From Cordylochernes scorpioides (taxonomy: Eukaryota > Arthropoda > Arachnida > Pseudoscorpiones > Chernetidae): 64,000 nucleotides of DNA. The DNA is taken from assembly GCA_030710605.1 (NCBI GenBank), contig CP092870.1, positions 96,686,592 to 96,750,591 of the forward strand, given 5' to 3'. A program made the translations under genes and the position numbers. A model generated the notes under the pieces. It had not been told where the DNA came from. It was given only the letters and a program-made list of their open reading frames with translations, and did no database searches. This document shows, piece after piece, positions 10,412-22,112 of this stretch (within the stretch, counting starts at the first letter, position 1; every line of letters begins with the position of its first letter).

Positions 10412-12906
10412 CCTCCTCCTTCAGTGCCTTCCTCTACTGAGGGTGGGCCACATGGTCTCTCCATATCTCCCTCCTTCAATGTCTTCCACTACTGAGGGTG
10501 GGCCACATGGTCTCTCCATATCTCCCTCCTTCAATGTCTTCCTCTACTGAGGGTGGGCCACATGGTCTCTCCATATCTCCCTCCTTCAATGTCTTCCTCT
10601 ACTGAGGGTGGGCCACATGGTCTCTCCATATCTCCCTCCTTCAGTGCCTTCCTTTACTGAGGGTGGGCCACATGGTCTCTCTATATCTCCCTCCTTCAAT
10701 GTCTTCCTCTACTGAGGGTGGGCCACATGGTCTCTCCATATCTCCCTCCTTCAATGTCTTCCTCTACTGAGGGTGGGCCACATGGTCTCTCCATATCTCC
10801 CTCCTTCAATGTCTTCCACTACTGAGGGTGGGCCACATGGTCTCTCCATATCTCCCTCCTTCAATGTCTTCCTCTACTGAGGGTGGGCCACATGGTCTCT
10901 CCATATCTCCCTCCTTCAATGTCTTCCTCTACTGAGGGTGGGCCACATGGTCTCTCCATATCTCCCTCCTTTAGTGCCTTCCACTACTGAGGGTGGGCCA
11001 CATGGTCTCTCCATATCTCCCTCCTTCAATGTCTTCCTCTACTGAGGGTGGGCCACATGGTCTCTCCATATCTCCCTCCTTCAATGTCTTCCTCTACTGA
11101 GGGTGGGCCACATGGTCTCTCCATATCTCCCTCCTTCAGTGCCTTCCTTTACTGAGGGTGGGCCAAATGGTCTCTCTATATCTCCCTCCTTCAGTGCCTT
11201 CCTCTACTGAGGGTGGGCCACATGGTCTCTCCATATCTCCCTCCTTTAGTGCCTTCCACTACTGAGGGTGGGCCACATGGTCTCTCCATATCTCCCTCCT
11301 TCAATGTCTTCCTCTACTGAGGGTGGGCCACATGGTCTCTCCATATCTCCCTCCTTCAATGTATTCCTCTACTGAGGGTGGGCCACATGGTCTCTCCATA
11401 TCTCCCTCCTTCAGTGCCTTCCTTTACTGAGGGTGGGCCAAATGGTCTCTCTATATCTCCCTCCTTCAGTGCCTTCCTCTACTGAGGGTGGGCTACATGG
11501 TCTCTCCATATCTCCCTCCTTTAGTGCCTTCCACTACTGAGGGTGGGCCACATGGTCTCTCCATATCTCCCTCCTTCAGTGCCTTCCTCTACTGAGGGTG
11601 GGCCACATGGTCTCTCTATATCTCCCTCCTTCAGTGCCTTCCTCTACTGAGGGTGGGCCACATGGTCTCTCCATATCTCCCTCCTTCCGTGTCTTCCTCT
11701 ACTGAGGGTGGCTGGCTACATGGTCTCTCCATATCTCCCTCCTTCAGTGCCTTCCTCTACTGAGAGTGGGCCACATGGTCTCTCCATATCTCCCTCCTTC
11801 AGTGCCTTCCTCTACTGAGGGTGGACATGGTCTCTCCATATCTCCCTCCTTCAGTATCTTCCTCTACTGAGGGTGGACATGGTCTCTCCATATCTCCCTC
11901 CTTCAATGCCTTCCTCTACTGAGGGTGGGCCACATGGTCTCTCCATATCTCCCTGCTTCAATGCCTTCCTCTACTGAGGGTGGGCCACATGGTCTCTCCA
12001 TATCTCCCTCCTTCAATGCCTTCCACTACTGAGGGTGGGCCACATCGTCTCTCCATATCTCCCTCCTTCAATGCCTTCCTCTACTGAGGGTGGCTGGACA
12101 CATGGTCTCTCCATATCTCTCTCCTTCATTGCCTTCCTCTACTGAGGATGGGCCACATGGTCTCTCCATATCTCCCTCCTTCAGTGCCTTCCTCTACTGA
12201 GGATGGGCCACATGGTCTCTCCATATCTCCCTCCTTCAGTGCCTTCCTCTACTGAGGGTGGGCCACATGGTCTCTCCATATCTCCCTCCTTCAATGTCTT
12301 CCTCTACTGAGGGTGGGTCACATGGTCTCTCCATATCTCCCTCCTTCAATGCCTTCTACTACTGAGGGTGGGCCACATGGTCTCTCCATATCTCCCTCCT
12401 TTAGTGCCTCCCTCTACTGAGGGTGGCTGGCTACATGGTCTCTCCATATCTCCCTCCTTCAATGCCTTCCACTACTGAGGGTGGGCCACATGGTCTCTCC
12501 ATATCTCCCTCCTTCAATGCCTTCCTTTACTGAGGGTGGGCCACATGGTCTCTCCATATCTCCCTCCTTCAGTGCCTTCCACTACTGAGGGTGGGTCACA
12601 TGGTCTCTCCATATCTCCCTCCTTCAATGCCTTCCACTACTGAGGGTGGGCCATATGGTCTCTCCATATCTCCCTCCTTCAGTGCCTTCTACTACTGAGG
12701 GTGGGCCACATGGTCTCTCCATATCTCCCTCCTTCAATGCCTTCCACTACTGAGGGTGGGCCACATGGTCTCTCCATATCTCCTTCCTTCAGTGCCTTCC
12801 ACTACTGAGGGTGGGTCACATGGTCTCTCCATATCTCCCTCCTTCAATGCCTTCCACTACTGAGGGTGGGCCACATGGTCTCTCCATATCTCCTTCCTTC
12901 AATGCC
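10412..12906. repeat. 55-bp minisatellite, about 45 copies
   Basis: The unit contains 'ctactgagggtgggccacat' and 'ggtctctccatatctccctc' and recurs every 55 bases with point variation (cctctact/ccactact; caatgtct/cagtgcct). A few units are shorter ('gtggacatgg') or carry a four-base 'ctgg' insertion. No unique spacers sit between units, so it is not a CRISPR array. Short open frames across it are artefacts. Confidence 0.95.
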
Positions 12907-13329
12907 TTACTTATGCAACTAAATGGAAACCTTGCGTTCTGTTGTTTGTTTTTCTTGGGAAAGTTCTCCTGAAGCCTCTTCAGCAGAATTACAACTGGGA
13001 ATAATGAACAAACATAGCGGGAAATTGCCCAAAGTCCATCATTGTGTTTACGTACCAATGCAGAAATCCACAATTATCATGAGTTTTGTTTTTCTATTTG
13101 TCGAAAAATGAGGTTTAGAGAGAGAAGAAAGCTATTTATAAACACGTAGTAACTTTGTTATAAAAATCGGCGAGATTTCTTCTGGTACATAAAAGGAATA
13201 CAATGATTTTAATGATTTATTTTTAAATAAAAGATAAAAATGGTTCAAATATACCCATCCTAATATAACGTTTTGCACAAAACTCATTGTTTTAAAATAC
13301 GTAAAAGAAGAATTAAAAAAAAGATTTTA
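12907..13329. other. Unassigned gap
   Basis: Nothing recognised. Confidence 0.35.
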
Positions 13330-13590
13330 ATTAAGAAATTGTGTCCTACATAGTGTCGGCCTATAGTCCAAGAAAGAGAGTGAAAATTATCAACAAGACA
13401 AATACAGTCTAGATGGAGAGACACTGCGTGTCTTCTATAGTTATCTTCCACGAGAAGTGCTCCTCAGTCAAATAGGCCTTGAGGGATTCTCTTTGGAGCT
13501 CCTGTTGAATGAGGTGGTGAGAAACAGAGCTGGAGCGTTTGCGTTGTTCAAATTTTGGAAGACGGCTGAAGAGAAAGGGGACCTATATAC
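13330..13590 (+). pseudogene. Possible LINE C-terminal remnant
   Basis: A plus-strand frame of about 55 codons (from about 13414 to the TAA near 13595) reads LPREVLLSQIGLEG, then LELLLNEVVRNRAGAFALFKF. This resembles the helical tail after the zinc knuckle in LINE C-termini, but I see no intact CCHC. Low confidence; it could be an unrelated exon fragment. Confidence 0.3.
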
Positions 13591-13660
13591 ATAATCTTAT
13601 TTATGTAAATAATTATTGATGTAAATAATATATTAAATAAATATTAAATAAGTGTTGGAG

Positions 13661-13805
13661 CTCTGAGAGGCGGTCTGGTGGATTAAATTGGCGAAACCGC
13701 TGGGAGGGTTCACCACTGATGGGCCGGGCCCTCCCAATATATTTTTTCATCGCAGTAAGGACAGTAGAAGTTTGTATTATTATAAAAGAAACATTCGCGC
13801 TTTTA
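13661..13805 (+). repeat. Interspersed family R, copy 5
   Basis: 'ggtggattaaattggcgaaa', the GGGAGGG hairpin, 'cactgatgggccgggccctc', 'cgcagtaaggacagtagaag' and 'gaaacattcgcgctttta' occur in family order. Confidence 0.7.
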
Positions 13806-13840
13806 AATCCTTTTATTTTATAATTATATGTAAATAATCT

Positions 13841-14065
13841 TTGTCAGGATTAGAATGACGAATCCTGTATGGGACTTTGATTCCAGTAAAAGGCTTGTGG
13901 CTGCTGTTGTATATAGTCACAGTGTAGAAAATACTATACTATACCTACTACATATAGGTTTCTCTCTGTATTCTTAGTTCTCTTCTCTTACTCTGTAAAC
14001 TGGCGAATCCTATATAGAACGAGAGGTCCTCAATAAAGGCTTTTGTTGTTGCTGTTGTTGTTGCT
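13841..14065 (+). repeat. Two LINE 3' tails
   Basis: 'gacgaatcctgtatggg...aaaaggcttgtggctgctgt' (13841-13910) and 'actggcgaatcctatataga...aataaaggcttttgttgttg' (13991-14065) match the LINE tail at 4320-4378. Both are extremely 5'-truncated insertions. Confidence 0.6.
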
Positions 14066-14743
14066 ATAGTTATCTTCCTTTTTATGTTTTAAAATATGCA
14101 TAATATATATATATATATATATTATAATAATAAATAGTTATTTGATTTTATAGTCCAGTTTTGTATTAAAATTATCTTCACTATTATGATCATTTAAATA
14201 CAAATTATAAAATTTGTAAAATGTTATTAATTTGTAGATAGAGAGAGAAAAAAAAAATCCATTACTTCTTTTACATCCTCAAGTTAATTATATATTTATA
14301 ATTAATAACAATAAAAAAAATTAACAAAGTAACGTCTATTACATCGGCTTTTACACGTCATTCAGACATACTCTAATCCTATATATAGAATAATCGAAGA
14401 GATAATATATATAATAGTTAGAAAAAAGAGAGAAAGACAGAACCATGCACTTTTAATCAAACTAATAATAAGGGAAAAAAAAAAGAGTTTTATAAAGAAG
14501 GTAGATAAAATTGTTAGTATATATATATATATTTTTTTATGATTTTATGTTTTATCCTTTTTTTTTTTTTTTAAAGATTTTTAAAGGTTTTTTTATTTTA
14601 TAATATGATTATAAATAGTTGTATTTAGTAATATATCTATAGTATGAATTAACATTTGTTATTAGTTTGGATATTATGTTTTGAAACCCTAATGGTAGAC
14701 CAGACATACACAAAAAACTTTAAATTGAAATAAATTGGAAAAA

Positions 14744-14827
14744 GAGATCTGCTGAAACGGGGATCATCAGATAAAATTTCAGCGACATTTCAACCCCTCC
14801 TTTATTATGTCATAGATCTCTTTTAAA
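14744..14827 (-). other. Conserved RNA hairpin in the Penelope-like unit
   Basis: Sense-strand structure, most easily indexed in the plus-strand copy: AAAAGAGATCT (26044-26054) pairs with AGATCTCTTTT (26118-26128), and GCTGAAA (26085-26091) pairs with TTTCAGC (26111-26117). GGGG (26071-26074) could pair with CCCC (26106-26109) as a pseudoknot. The element is present in every unit (also near 19026-19109, 23307-23390 and 36542-36626). Its position upstream of the leader-exon-to-ORF region suggests a role in RNA priming, packaging or translation; that role is speculation. Confidence 0.5.
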
Positions 14828-15369
14828 CCGTATTTTATGTGTTAATATTAAGTTGTTTCAGTGAAATATTTAAATGAACATATAACAGATACCAGTGTTA
14901 ACAAATTCAAACTGTAAACCTACCTTGACCGCTGCTTCCTCCATTGTGTATATCTATTTCTGGCTTGCACATGTCGCGGGAGGGGAATGTCCCCCCACAT
15001 TTCAAATTTAGACCATTTCTTCAGAATTTTTTTGAACAACAAGAAAATTAAAGAAGATAGGAAAAATAGTTAAAGGAAGAAAGCTAAGTTTTATAATCTT
15101 TACAGATAGTTATATCAAAATAACTGATTTAACACTTAATCATCTTTTAATATTCCTTTAAAAAGGCAAATTATAAGAGTTTAATAAAGCTATTAATTGT
15201 GCAAATTCATCTTTATTTAACTTCCATTTTCCTCCCCAGAAATTGGAGATTAAACAAAAATGAAATATATACTTTAAAACTTTAAAAATCTTGTGAAAAA
15301 ATCTTTTAATCAGTTATTTAATAAAAGTTTAATTAACTGTTAAAGATTATAAATTTGTTTTAGTTAATA

Positions 15370-17829
15370 TTAAGAGAAATTATAGAAAGTTGATTTCATA
15401 AATGGATATTTCCATTTATTTTTTTTTAAATATTTTATAATTGATATACTGTTGAAATATTTTACTTGTTTGATACTAAATTTGTTTTTAATAAATTCCA
15501 TGTTTAAATTTTTAACATCTTCTATGAAATTATCTAATATATTATTTATTCTATAAAATCTTAGAAACTGACCATAATATATACCTTTACAGCAATTTAA
15601 TGATATATTAGAATTCATATTACAGTATTTTATAATATTGAAATTATAATTACTCTTTTTATTATAAACTCTAACAGCACTATTTGTAAGGTCTATATTC
15701 AAGTCTAAAAAGTTAACTTTTTTGTTTCTATAAATTTTTTCATTGTTCTTAAGTTTCAAGTATTTAGGATATATTTCAGGTATTAATTTTTTAAACAGTG
15801 GATTATTAAATATTATTATGTCATCTACATATCGGAATATTTGCCAATTAATATTATTTTGTAGAAAGTATTCTCTTTCGTACCAGAACAATATTAAATT
15901 TGCTAGTAACGGACTAGAAGAAGTACCCATGGGAACGCCTTCTGATTGAATATATATTTTATTTTTAAATTCTATATAGTTAAAATTTAAAAATGTTTCC
16001 AGTAGAGTTTTTGCTGTTTTAAGATCTAATTTAAATGTTTTATATTTGTTATGAATAATTTTAATGTAGAAAGTTTTGTCATTAATTAATTCATTAAATA
16101 AATTGGTTATTTTATTATTTAGATCTCTTAAATTTATTTTAGAATATAGGTCCTCAAAGTCAAATGTGTGTACTGTTTCAATATTTGTCCAATTGTTCAT
16201 TAAATAATTAATGATTTTTTTATTTGAGTCGATAAATTTATAATTATATTTATTAGTTAATTTATTTATAATAAATTGTAGTGTTGAGGCTAATTGTATA
16301 TCAATATTTTTTATGACTGAATTTATACCAGATGTGATTGTTCTGAAAGAAATAGGTTTTTTGTGTAGTTTAGGAATTATATAGAACTTTGGTATGTTTG
16401 GATTTTTGTGGTTATTATAAATTTTTAGTGAATTTTCAACATTTTTGATGTCTTTTTTGATTTTTGTGCCTGTAGTTCTAGCAAAAGTGTATTTATGATT
16501 ATTATCAATTTCCTTTTTTAGTATATCGTGGTATAGATTTTTACAAATTAAAGATAAATTATTGGGACATTTATCTATAGGAGTGATAATATAGTCCTTC
16601 TGTAAATTAATTATATTTTCTTTGAAAGAAGGAATGTCTGAATTGGGTTTTGTGTATTTAAGTGTATTATTATAATAATTTAAAATTTCCTTTTTAATAT
16701 TATGTTTCCATTCCAGAAAAGTAAATTCTGGAATACTGTATTTTATACTAGTTTTATTTATGAAAATATCTATATCTTTTAATATAGATTTAATTGTATT
16801 ATTATAATTGTGTTTAATTTGAGGTATATATTTATACCCTTTATTTAAAATTTCTTGATATTCTGGATTTAAAAAAGAAAAGTTGCTAGTTAATATATGA
16901 CCTGAGTACTTATATTTATCAATATAGTTGTTGCAATTACATTTAATTTTTTTAAAATTTGCCAAATTATTAATAAATTGGTTATAATTGCAAACTAAAT
17001 TACCTATATTTTTATTGTATCTCCAGATTGTTTTAAAATTTAAATTTTTTATAGGGAAAAGATTATTGATGATTTGGTTATTAAAAATATCATTAAATTT
17101 AATATGATTAAATAAATTGTTATTAAATTTAATGATAATATTAATGTTATTAGTATTTTGTTTAATTTTTCTGTATTTAAAGATGTCGTGTGTGATATCT
17201 ATTAATCTGTTAGTCAGATTATGAATTTTAATATATTCTATGAGTTTGATAAATTTATTATTATTTAGTTTAAATAATGTTTTAATAAATTTATCGACGA
17301 AGTTGTTAGTGTACATTTGTTTTGGGTCCAGTAATTCTTCAAATTCAATGTAACCTAATTTATTTGTAGTTTTACCTCTAGTTTTATTAGGTTTAGTTTT
17401 AAATTCATTTTTATATTTGCAACTGATTTCATAAGTTGAAATTTCTTCTGTTTGTGGTTTGTATGTGTAGTTTAATTCGTCGTTAAGTCCATAAGGGAAT
17501 AATGTGTTGTGTTTATAAATGTAGTTGTTTTCTAATAATAGTCGTTGTTTTTTGTTTTGACATATGTCTAGTATTTCTATCTTAAAGTTGTTAAAAGTAT
17601 GTAATTGATTGTGTTCTTTCATATATATATTACCAATTGATTTTTTAGCGTGGTTTCTATGTAGGTTTATTCGTATATTTAATGGGTTACAAGTTTGTCC
17701 TATATATGATAGTTGACAAATTTGGCATGTTAATTTATAAATAGTATTCACTAATTTACAACTAGTTGTTTGAAAAGTGTCATGGTTCTTAAGAGAGGGA
17801 CAAGTTTGACAATTTTTTCTTAGGCAATT
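15370..17829 (-). CDS. Penelope-like GIY-YIG/reverse transcriptase polyprotein, intact
   Basis: The enzyme would nick target DNA and copy its own RNA. Residues are numbered from the GTG at 17751 (793 codons). A Cys-rich lead-in (NCLRKNCQTCPSL) lies upstream in frame. The GIY-YIG nuclease follows: IYK 4-6, CQIC 9-12, YIG 16-18, catalytic Arg 27 (LNIRIN), His 31/34, Glu 74 and PYGLN 86-90. A middle region holds IDKC. The RT has motif A TFDFEDLYS (Asp near 531), GVPMGTSSSP (605-614) and YVDD (641-644). About 150 residues follow YVDD without a second nuclease. Nuclease-first order is the permuted type known as Naiad/Chlamys, the reverse of classic Penelope (RT then nuclease). There is no ATG before the nuclease; I place the exon start at 17829, after an acceptor CTAAG, joined in frame to the leader at 19206-19226. 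The splice is inferred. Confidence 0.85.
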   Translation of the reverse strand, partial: NCLRKNCQTCPSLKNHDTFQTTSCKLVNTIYKLTCQICQLSYIGQTCNPLNIRINLHRNHAKKSIGNIYMKEHNQLHTFNNFKIEILDICQNKKQRLLLENNYIYKHNTLFPYGLNDELNYTYKPQTEEISTYEISCKYKNEFKTKPNKTRGKTTNKLGYIEFEELLDPKQMYTNNFVDKFIKTLFKLNNNKFIKLIEYIKIHNLTNRLIDITHDIFKYRKIKQNTNNINIIIKFNNNLFNHIKFNDIFNNQIINNLFPIKNLNFKTIWRYNKNIGNLVCNYNQFINNLANFKKIKCNCNNYIDKYKYSGHILTSNFSFLNPEYQEILNKGYKYIPQIKHNYNNTIKSILKDIDIFINKTSIKYSIPEFTFLEWKHNIKKEILNYYNNTLKYTKPNSDIPSFKENIINLQKDYIITPIDKCPNNLSLICKNLYHDILKKEIDNNHKYTFARTTGTKIKKDIKNVENSLKIYNNHKNPNIPKFYIIPKLHKKPISFRTITSGINSVIKNIDIQLASTLQFIINKLTNKYNYKFIDSNKKIINYLMNNWTNIETVHTFDFEDLYSKINLRDLNNKITNLFNELINDKTFYIKIIHNKYKTFKLDLKTAKTLLETFLNFNYIEFKNKIYIQSEGVPMGTSSSPLLANLILFWYEREYFLQNNINWQIFRYVDDIIIFNNPLFKKLIPEIYPKYLKLKNNEKIYRNKKVNFLDLNIDLTNSAVRVYNKKSNYNFNIIKYCNMNSNISLNCCKGIYYGQFLRFYRINNILDNFIEDVKNLNMEFIKNKFSIKQVKYFNSISIIKYLKKNKWKYPFMKSTFYNFS

Positions 17830-19205
17830 CTTAGCGAGTTTAAATTAACATAAAAGAGGTGCTAACACTAATATGTTTGTAGTTTTTTTTAGTTTTTTTA
17901 GTTTGTTATTCTTATGAATTTTTAAAATATATTTTACTTAATTGTTTTTGTGGTGATAAAATTTGTAATAAATTGAATAATTAATCTATAAATATATAGA
18001 TATTACTGTTTGTTATCTGTTATATTTTTAAGAATAACTAATAAAAAAACATCTTTAAACTAACAAAAACACTGAAAAAAACAAAAGTTCTGAAATTATT
18101 TTTTTTTCTAGAATTACTTTTATAATTTAATTTTTAATAATCAAACAATGAAAGATAATTAAAATTTGTATGAAGATTTATTTATATTAGAATATCTAAT
18201 ATAATTTAATTTGTATATTATGTTATATATAAAAAAAATATATCATAGAGCAAGCTCATATGAATTAATATAGTGTAGAAACTATATAACAAAATTATAA
18301 CAGTGATTCTAATTTTAAAAAATTTAAGGAGCTAACTGATAATAATGATAACTTATATCAGTTAGATTTGATTAGATTAGCAAGCTAAATCTAAATTAAT
18401 TATAATAATAAATAGTTATTTAATTTTATAGTCCAGTTTTGTATTAAAATTATCTTCACTATTATGATCATTTAAATACAAATTATAAAATTTGTAAAAT
18501 GTTATTAATTTGTAGATAGAGAGAGAAAAAAAAAAAAATCCATTACTTCTTTTACATCCTCAAGTTAATTATATATTTATAATTAATAACAATAAAAAAA
18601 ATTAACAAAGTAACGTCTATTACATCGGCTTTTACACGTCATTCAGACATACTCTAATCCTATATATAGAATAATCGAAGAGATAATATATATAATAGTT
18701 AGAAAAAAGAGAGAAAGACAGAACCATGCACTTTTAATCAAACTAATAATAAGGGAAAAAAAAAAAGAGTTTTATAAAGAAGGTAGATAAAATTGTTAGT
18801 ATATATATATATATTTTTTTATGATTTTATGTTTTATCCTTTTTTTTTTTTTTTTAAGATTTTTAAAGGTTTTTTTATTTTATAATATGATTATAAATAG
18901 TTGTATTTAGTAATATATCTATAGTATGAATTAACATTTGTTATTAGTTTGGATATTATGTTTTGAAACCCTAATGGTAGACCAGACATACACAAAAAAC
19001 TTTAAATTGAAATAAATTGGAAAAAGAGATCTGCTGAAACGGGGATCATCAGATAAAATTTCAGCGACATTTCAACCCCTCCTTTATTATGTCATAGATC
19101 TCTTTTAAACCGTATTTTATGTGTTAATATTAAGTTGTTTCAGTGAAATATTTAAATGAACATATAACAGATACCAGTGTTAACAAATTCAAACTGTAAA
19201 CCTAC

Positions 19206-19226
19206 CTTGACCGCTGCTTCCTCCAT
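19206..19226 (-). promoter_or_regulatory. Leader exon with ATG and splice donor for the intact copy
   Basis: The minus strand reads ATG then six codons (MEEAAVK), immediately followed by GTAGGT. Joining AAG to the AAT at 17829 keeps the frame of the nuclease/RT ORF and removes a 1376-base intron. The exon lies in the 3' part of unit 2, so unit 1 depends on its tandem neighbour for a start codon. Further copies are at 14924-14944, 23489-23509, 25924-25944 (plus) and 36419-36439 (plus). Introns in Penelope-like elements are documented; this one is my inference. Confidence 0.6.
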
Positions 19227-19651
19227 TGTGTATATCTATTTCTGGCTTGCACATGTCGCGGGAGGGGAATGTCCCCCCACATTTCAAATTTAGACCATTT
19301 CTTCAGAATTTTTTTGAACAACAAGAAAATTAAAGAAGATAGGAAAAATAGTTAAAGGAAGAAAGCTAAGTTTTATAATCTTTACAGATAGTTATATCAA
19401 AATAACTGATTTAACACTTAATCATCTTTTAATATTCCTTTAAAAAGGCAAATTATAAGAGTTTAATAAAGCTATTAATTGTGCAAATTCATCTTTATTT
19501 AACTTCCATTTTCCTCCCCAGAAATTGGAGATTAAACAAAAATGAAATATATACTTTAAAACTTTAAAAATCTTGTGAAAAAATCTTTTAATCAGTTATT
19601 TAATAAAAGTTTAATTAACTGTTAAAGATTATAAATTTGTTTTAGTTAATA

Positions 19652-22112
19652 TTAAGAGAAATTATAGAAAGTTGATTTCATAAATGGATATTTCCATTTA
19701 TTTTTTTTTAAATATTTTATAATTGATATACTGTTGAAATATTTTACTTGTTTGATACTAAATTTGTTTTTAATAAATTCCATGTTTAAATTTTTAACAT
19801 CTTCTATGAAATTATCTAATATATTATTTATTCTATAAAATCTTAGAAACTGACCATAATATATACCTTTACAGCAATTTAATGATATATTAGAATTCAT
19901 ATTACAGTATTTTATAATATTGAAATTATAATTACTCTTTTTATTATAAACTCTAACAGCACTATTTGTAAGGTCTATATTCAAGTCTAAAAAGTTAACT
20001 TTTTTGTTTCTATAAATTTTTTCATTGTTCTTAAGTTTCAAGTATTTAGGATATATTTCAGGTATTAATTTTTTAAACAGTGGATTATTAAATATTATTA
20101 TGTCATCTACATATCGGAATATTTGCCAATTAATATTATTTTGTAGAAAGTATTCTCTTTCGTACCAGAACAATATTAAATTTGCTAGTAACGGACTAGA
20201 AGAAGTACCCATGGGAACGCCTTCTGATTGAATATATATTTTATTTTTAAATTCTATATAGTTAAAATTTAAAAATGTTTCCAGTAGAGTTTTTGCTGTT
20301 TTAAGATCTAATTTAAATGTTTTATATTTGTTATGAATAATTTTAATGTAGAAAGTTTTGTCATTAATTAATTCATTAAATAAATTGGTTATTTTATTAT
20401 TTAGATCTCTTAAATTTATTTTAGAATATAGGTCCTCAAAGTCAAATGTGTGTACTGTTTCAATATTTGTCCAATTGTTCATTAAATAATTAATGATTTT
20501 TTTTATTTGAGTCGATAAATTTATAATTATATTTATTAGTTAATTTATTTATAATAAATTGTAGTGTTGAGGCTAATTGTATATCAATATTTTTTATGAC
20601 TGAATTTATACCAGATGTGATTGTTCTGAAAGAAATAGGTTTTTTGTGTAGTTTAGGAATTATATAGAACTTTGGTATGTTTGGATTTTTGTGGTTATTA
20701 TAAATTTTTAGTGAATTTTCAACATTTTTGATGTCTTTTTTGATTTTTGTGCCTGTAGTTCTAGCAAAAGTGTATTTATGATTATTATCAATTTCCTTTT
20801 TTAGTATATCGTGGTATAGATTTTTACAAATTAAAGATAAATTATTGGGACATTTATCTATAGGAGTGATAATATAGTCCTTCTGTAAATTAATTATATT
20901 TTCTTTGAAAGAAGGAATGTCTGAATTGGGTTTTGTGTATTTAAGTGTATTATTATAATAATTTAAAATTTCCTTTTTAATATTATGTTTCCATTCCAGA
21001 AAAGTAAATTCTGGAATACTGTATTTTATACTAGTTTTATTTATGAAAATATCTATATCTTTTAATATAGATTTAATTGTATTATTATAATTGTGTTTAA
21101 TTTGAGGTATATATTTATACCCTTTATTTAAAATTTCTTGATATTCTGGATTTAAAAAAGAAAAGTTGCTAGTTAATATATGACCTGAGTACTTATATTT
21201 ATCAATATAGTTGTTGCAATTACATTTAATTTTTTTAAAATTTGCCAAATTATTAATAAATTGGTTATAATTGCAAACTAAATTACCTATATTTTTATTG
21301 TATCTCCAGATTGTTTTAAAATTTAAATTTTTTATAGGGAAAAGATTATTGATGATTTGGTTATTAAAAATATCATTAAATTTAATATGATTAAATAAAT
21401 TGTTATTAAATTTAATGATAATATTAATGTTATTAGTATTTTGTTTAATTTTTCTGTATTTAAAGATGTCGTGTGTGATATCTATTAATCTGTTAGTCAG
21501 ATTATGAATTTTAATATATTCTATGAGTTTGATAAATTTATTATTATTTAGTTTAAATAATGTTTTAATAAATTTATCGACGAAGTTGTTAGTGTACATT
21601 TGTTTTGGGTCCAGTAATTCTTCAAATTCAATGTAACCTAATTTATTTGTAGTTTTACCTCTAGTTTTATTAGGTTTAGTTTTAAATTCATTTTTATATT
21701 TGCAACTGATTTCATAAGTTGAAATTTCTTCTGTTTGTGGTTTGTATGTGTAGTTTAATTCGTCGTTAAGTCCATAAGGGAATAATGTGTTGTGTTTATA
21801 AATGTAGTTGTTTTCTAATAATAGTCGTTGTTTTTTGTTTTGACATATGTCTAGTATTTCTATCTTAAAGTTGTTAAAAGTATGTAATTGATTGTGTTCT
21901 TTCATATATATATTACCAATTGATTTTTTAGCGTGGTTTCTATGTAGGTTTATTCGTATATTTAATGGGTTACAAGTTTGTCCTATATATGATAGTTGAC
22001 AAATTTGGCATGTTAATTTATAAATAGTATTCACTAATTTACAACTAGTTGTTTGAAAAGTGTCATGGTTCTTAAGAGAGGGACAAGTTTGACAATTTTT
22101 TCTTAGGCAATT
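19652..22112 (-). pseudogene. Penelope-like polyprotein, copy 2, one-base frameshift
   Basis: Same protein as the intact copy, but a run of eight T near 20495-20503 (seven in unit 1) shifts the frame after SNKK. The result is a 514-codon nuclease plus N-terminal RT part and a 276-codon part holding motif A, GVPMGTSSSP and YVDD. Everything else I compared is identical, so the lesion is either very recent or a sequencing error. Confidence 0.8.

Larger units (their letters stand above)
14123..18406 (-). mobile_element. Penelope-like element, unit 1 (intact main ORF)
   Basis: First of five units of one retroelement. Unit length is about 4283 bp, measured from the offsets of the ORF ends (15370, 19652, 23935) and leader exons. 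It abuts a (TA)n tract at its 3' end (about 14100-14123) and unit 2 at its 5' side. Contents in the sense direction: 5' non-coding, main ORF, a roughly 600-bp AT-rich 3' region, a leader exon, a structured hairpin, then a short run to the end. Confidence 0.85.

Noticed and set aside
10412..12906. CRISPR-like array
   Set aside because: Units are contiguous 55-bp repeats without unique spacers, in eukaryotic sequence and with no cas genes.
13665..13740. Family R as an ordinary monomeric hammerhead
   Set aside because: Order is GGC-GAAA first and CTGATGA-GCC second with only five bases for stem I, so no standard topology forms within one copy.
14744..14827. Hammerhead ribozyme in the Penelope-like unit
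   Set aside because: CTGATGA and GAAA are present, but GAAA precedes it by too few bases for two further stems, and no U-H cleavage pair with a matching stem I is found.
15743..15949. 68-codon plus-strand frame repeated in every Penelope-like unit
   Set aside because: It is antisense to the RT YVDD region; its repetition only reflects repetition of the unit.
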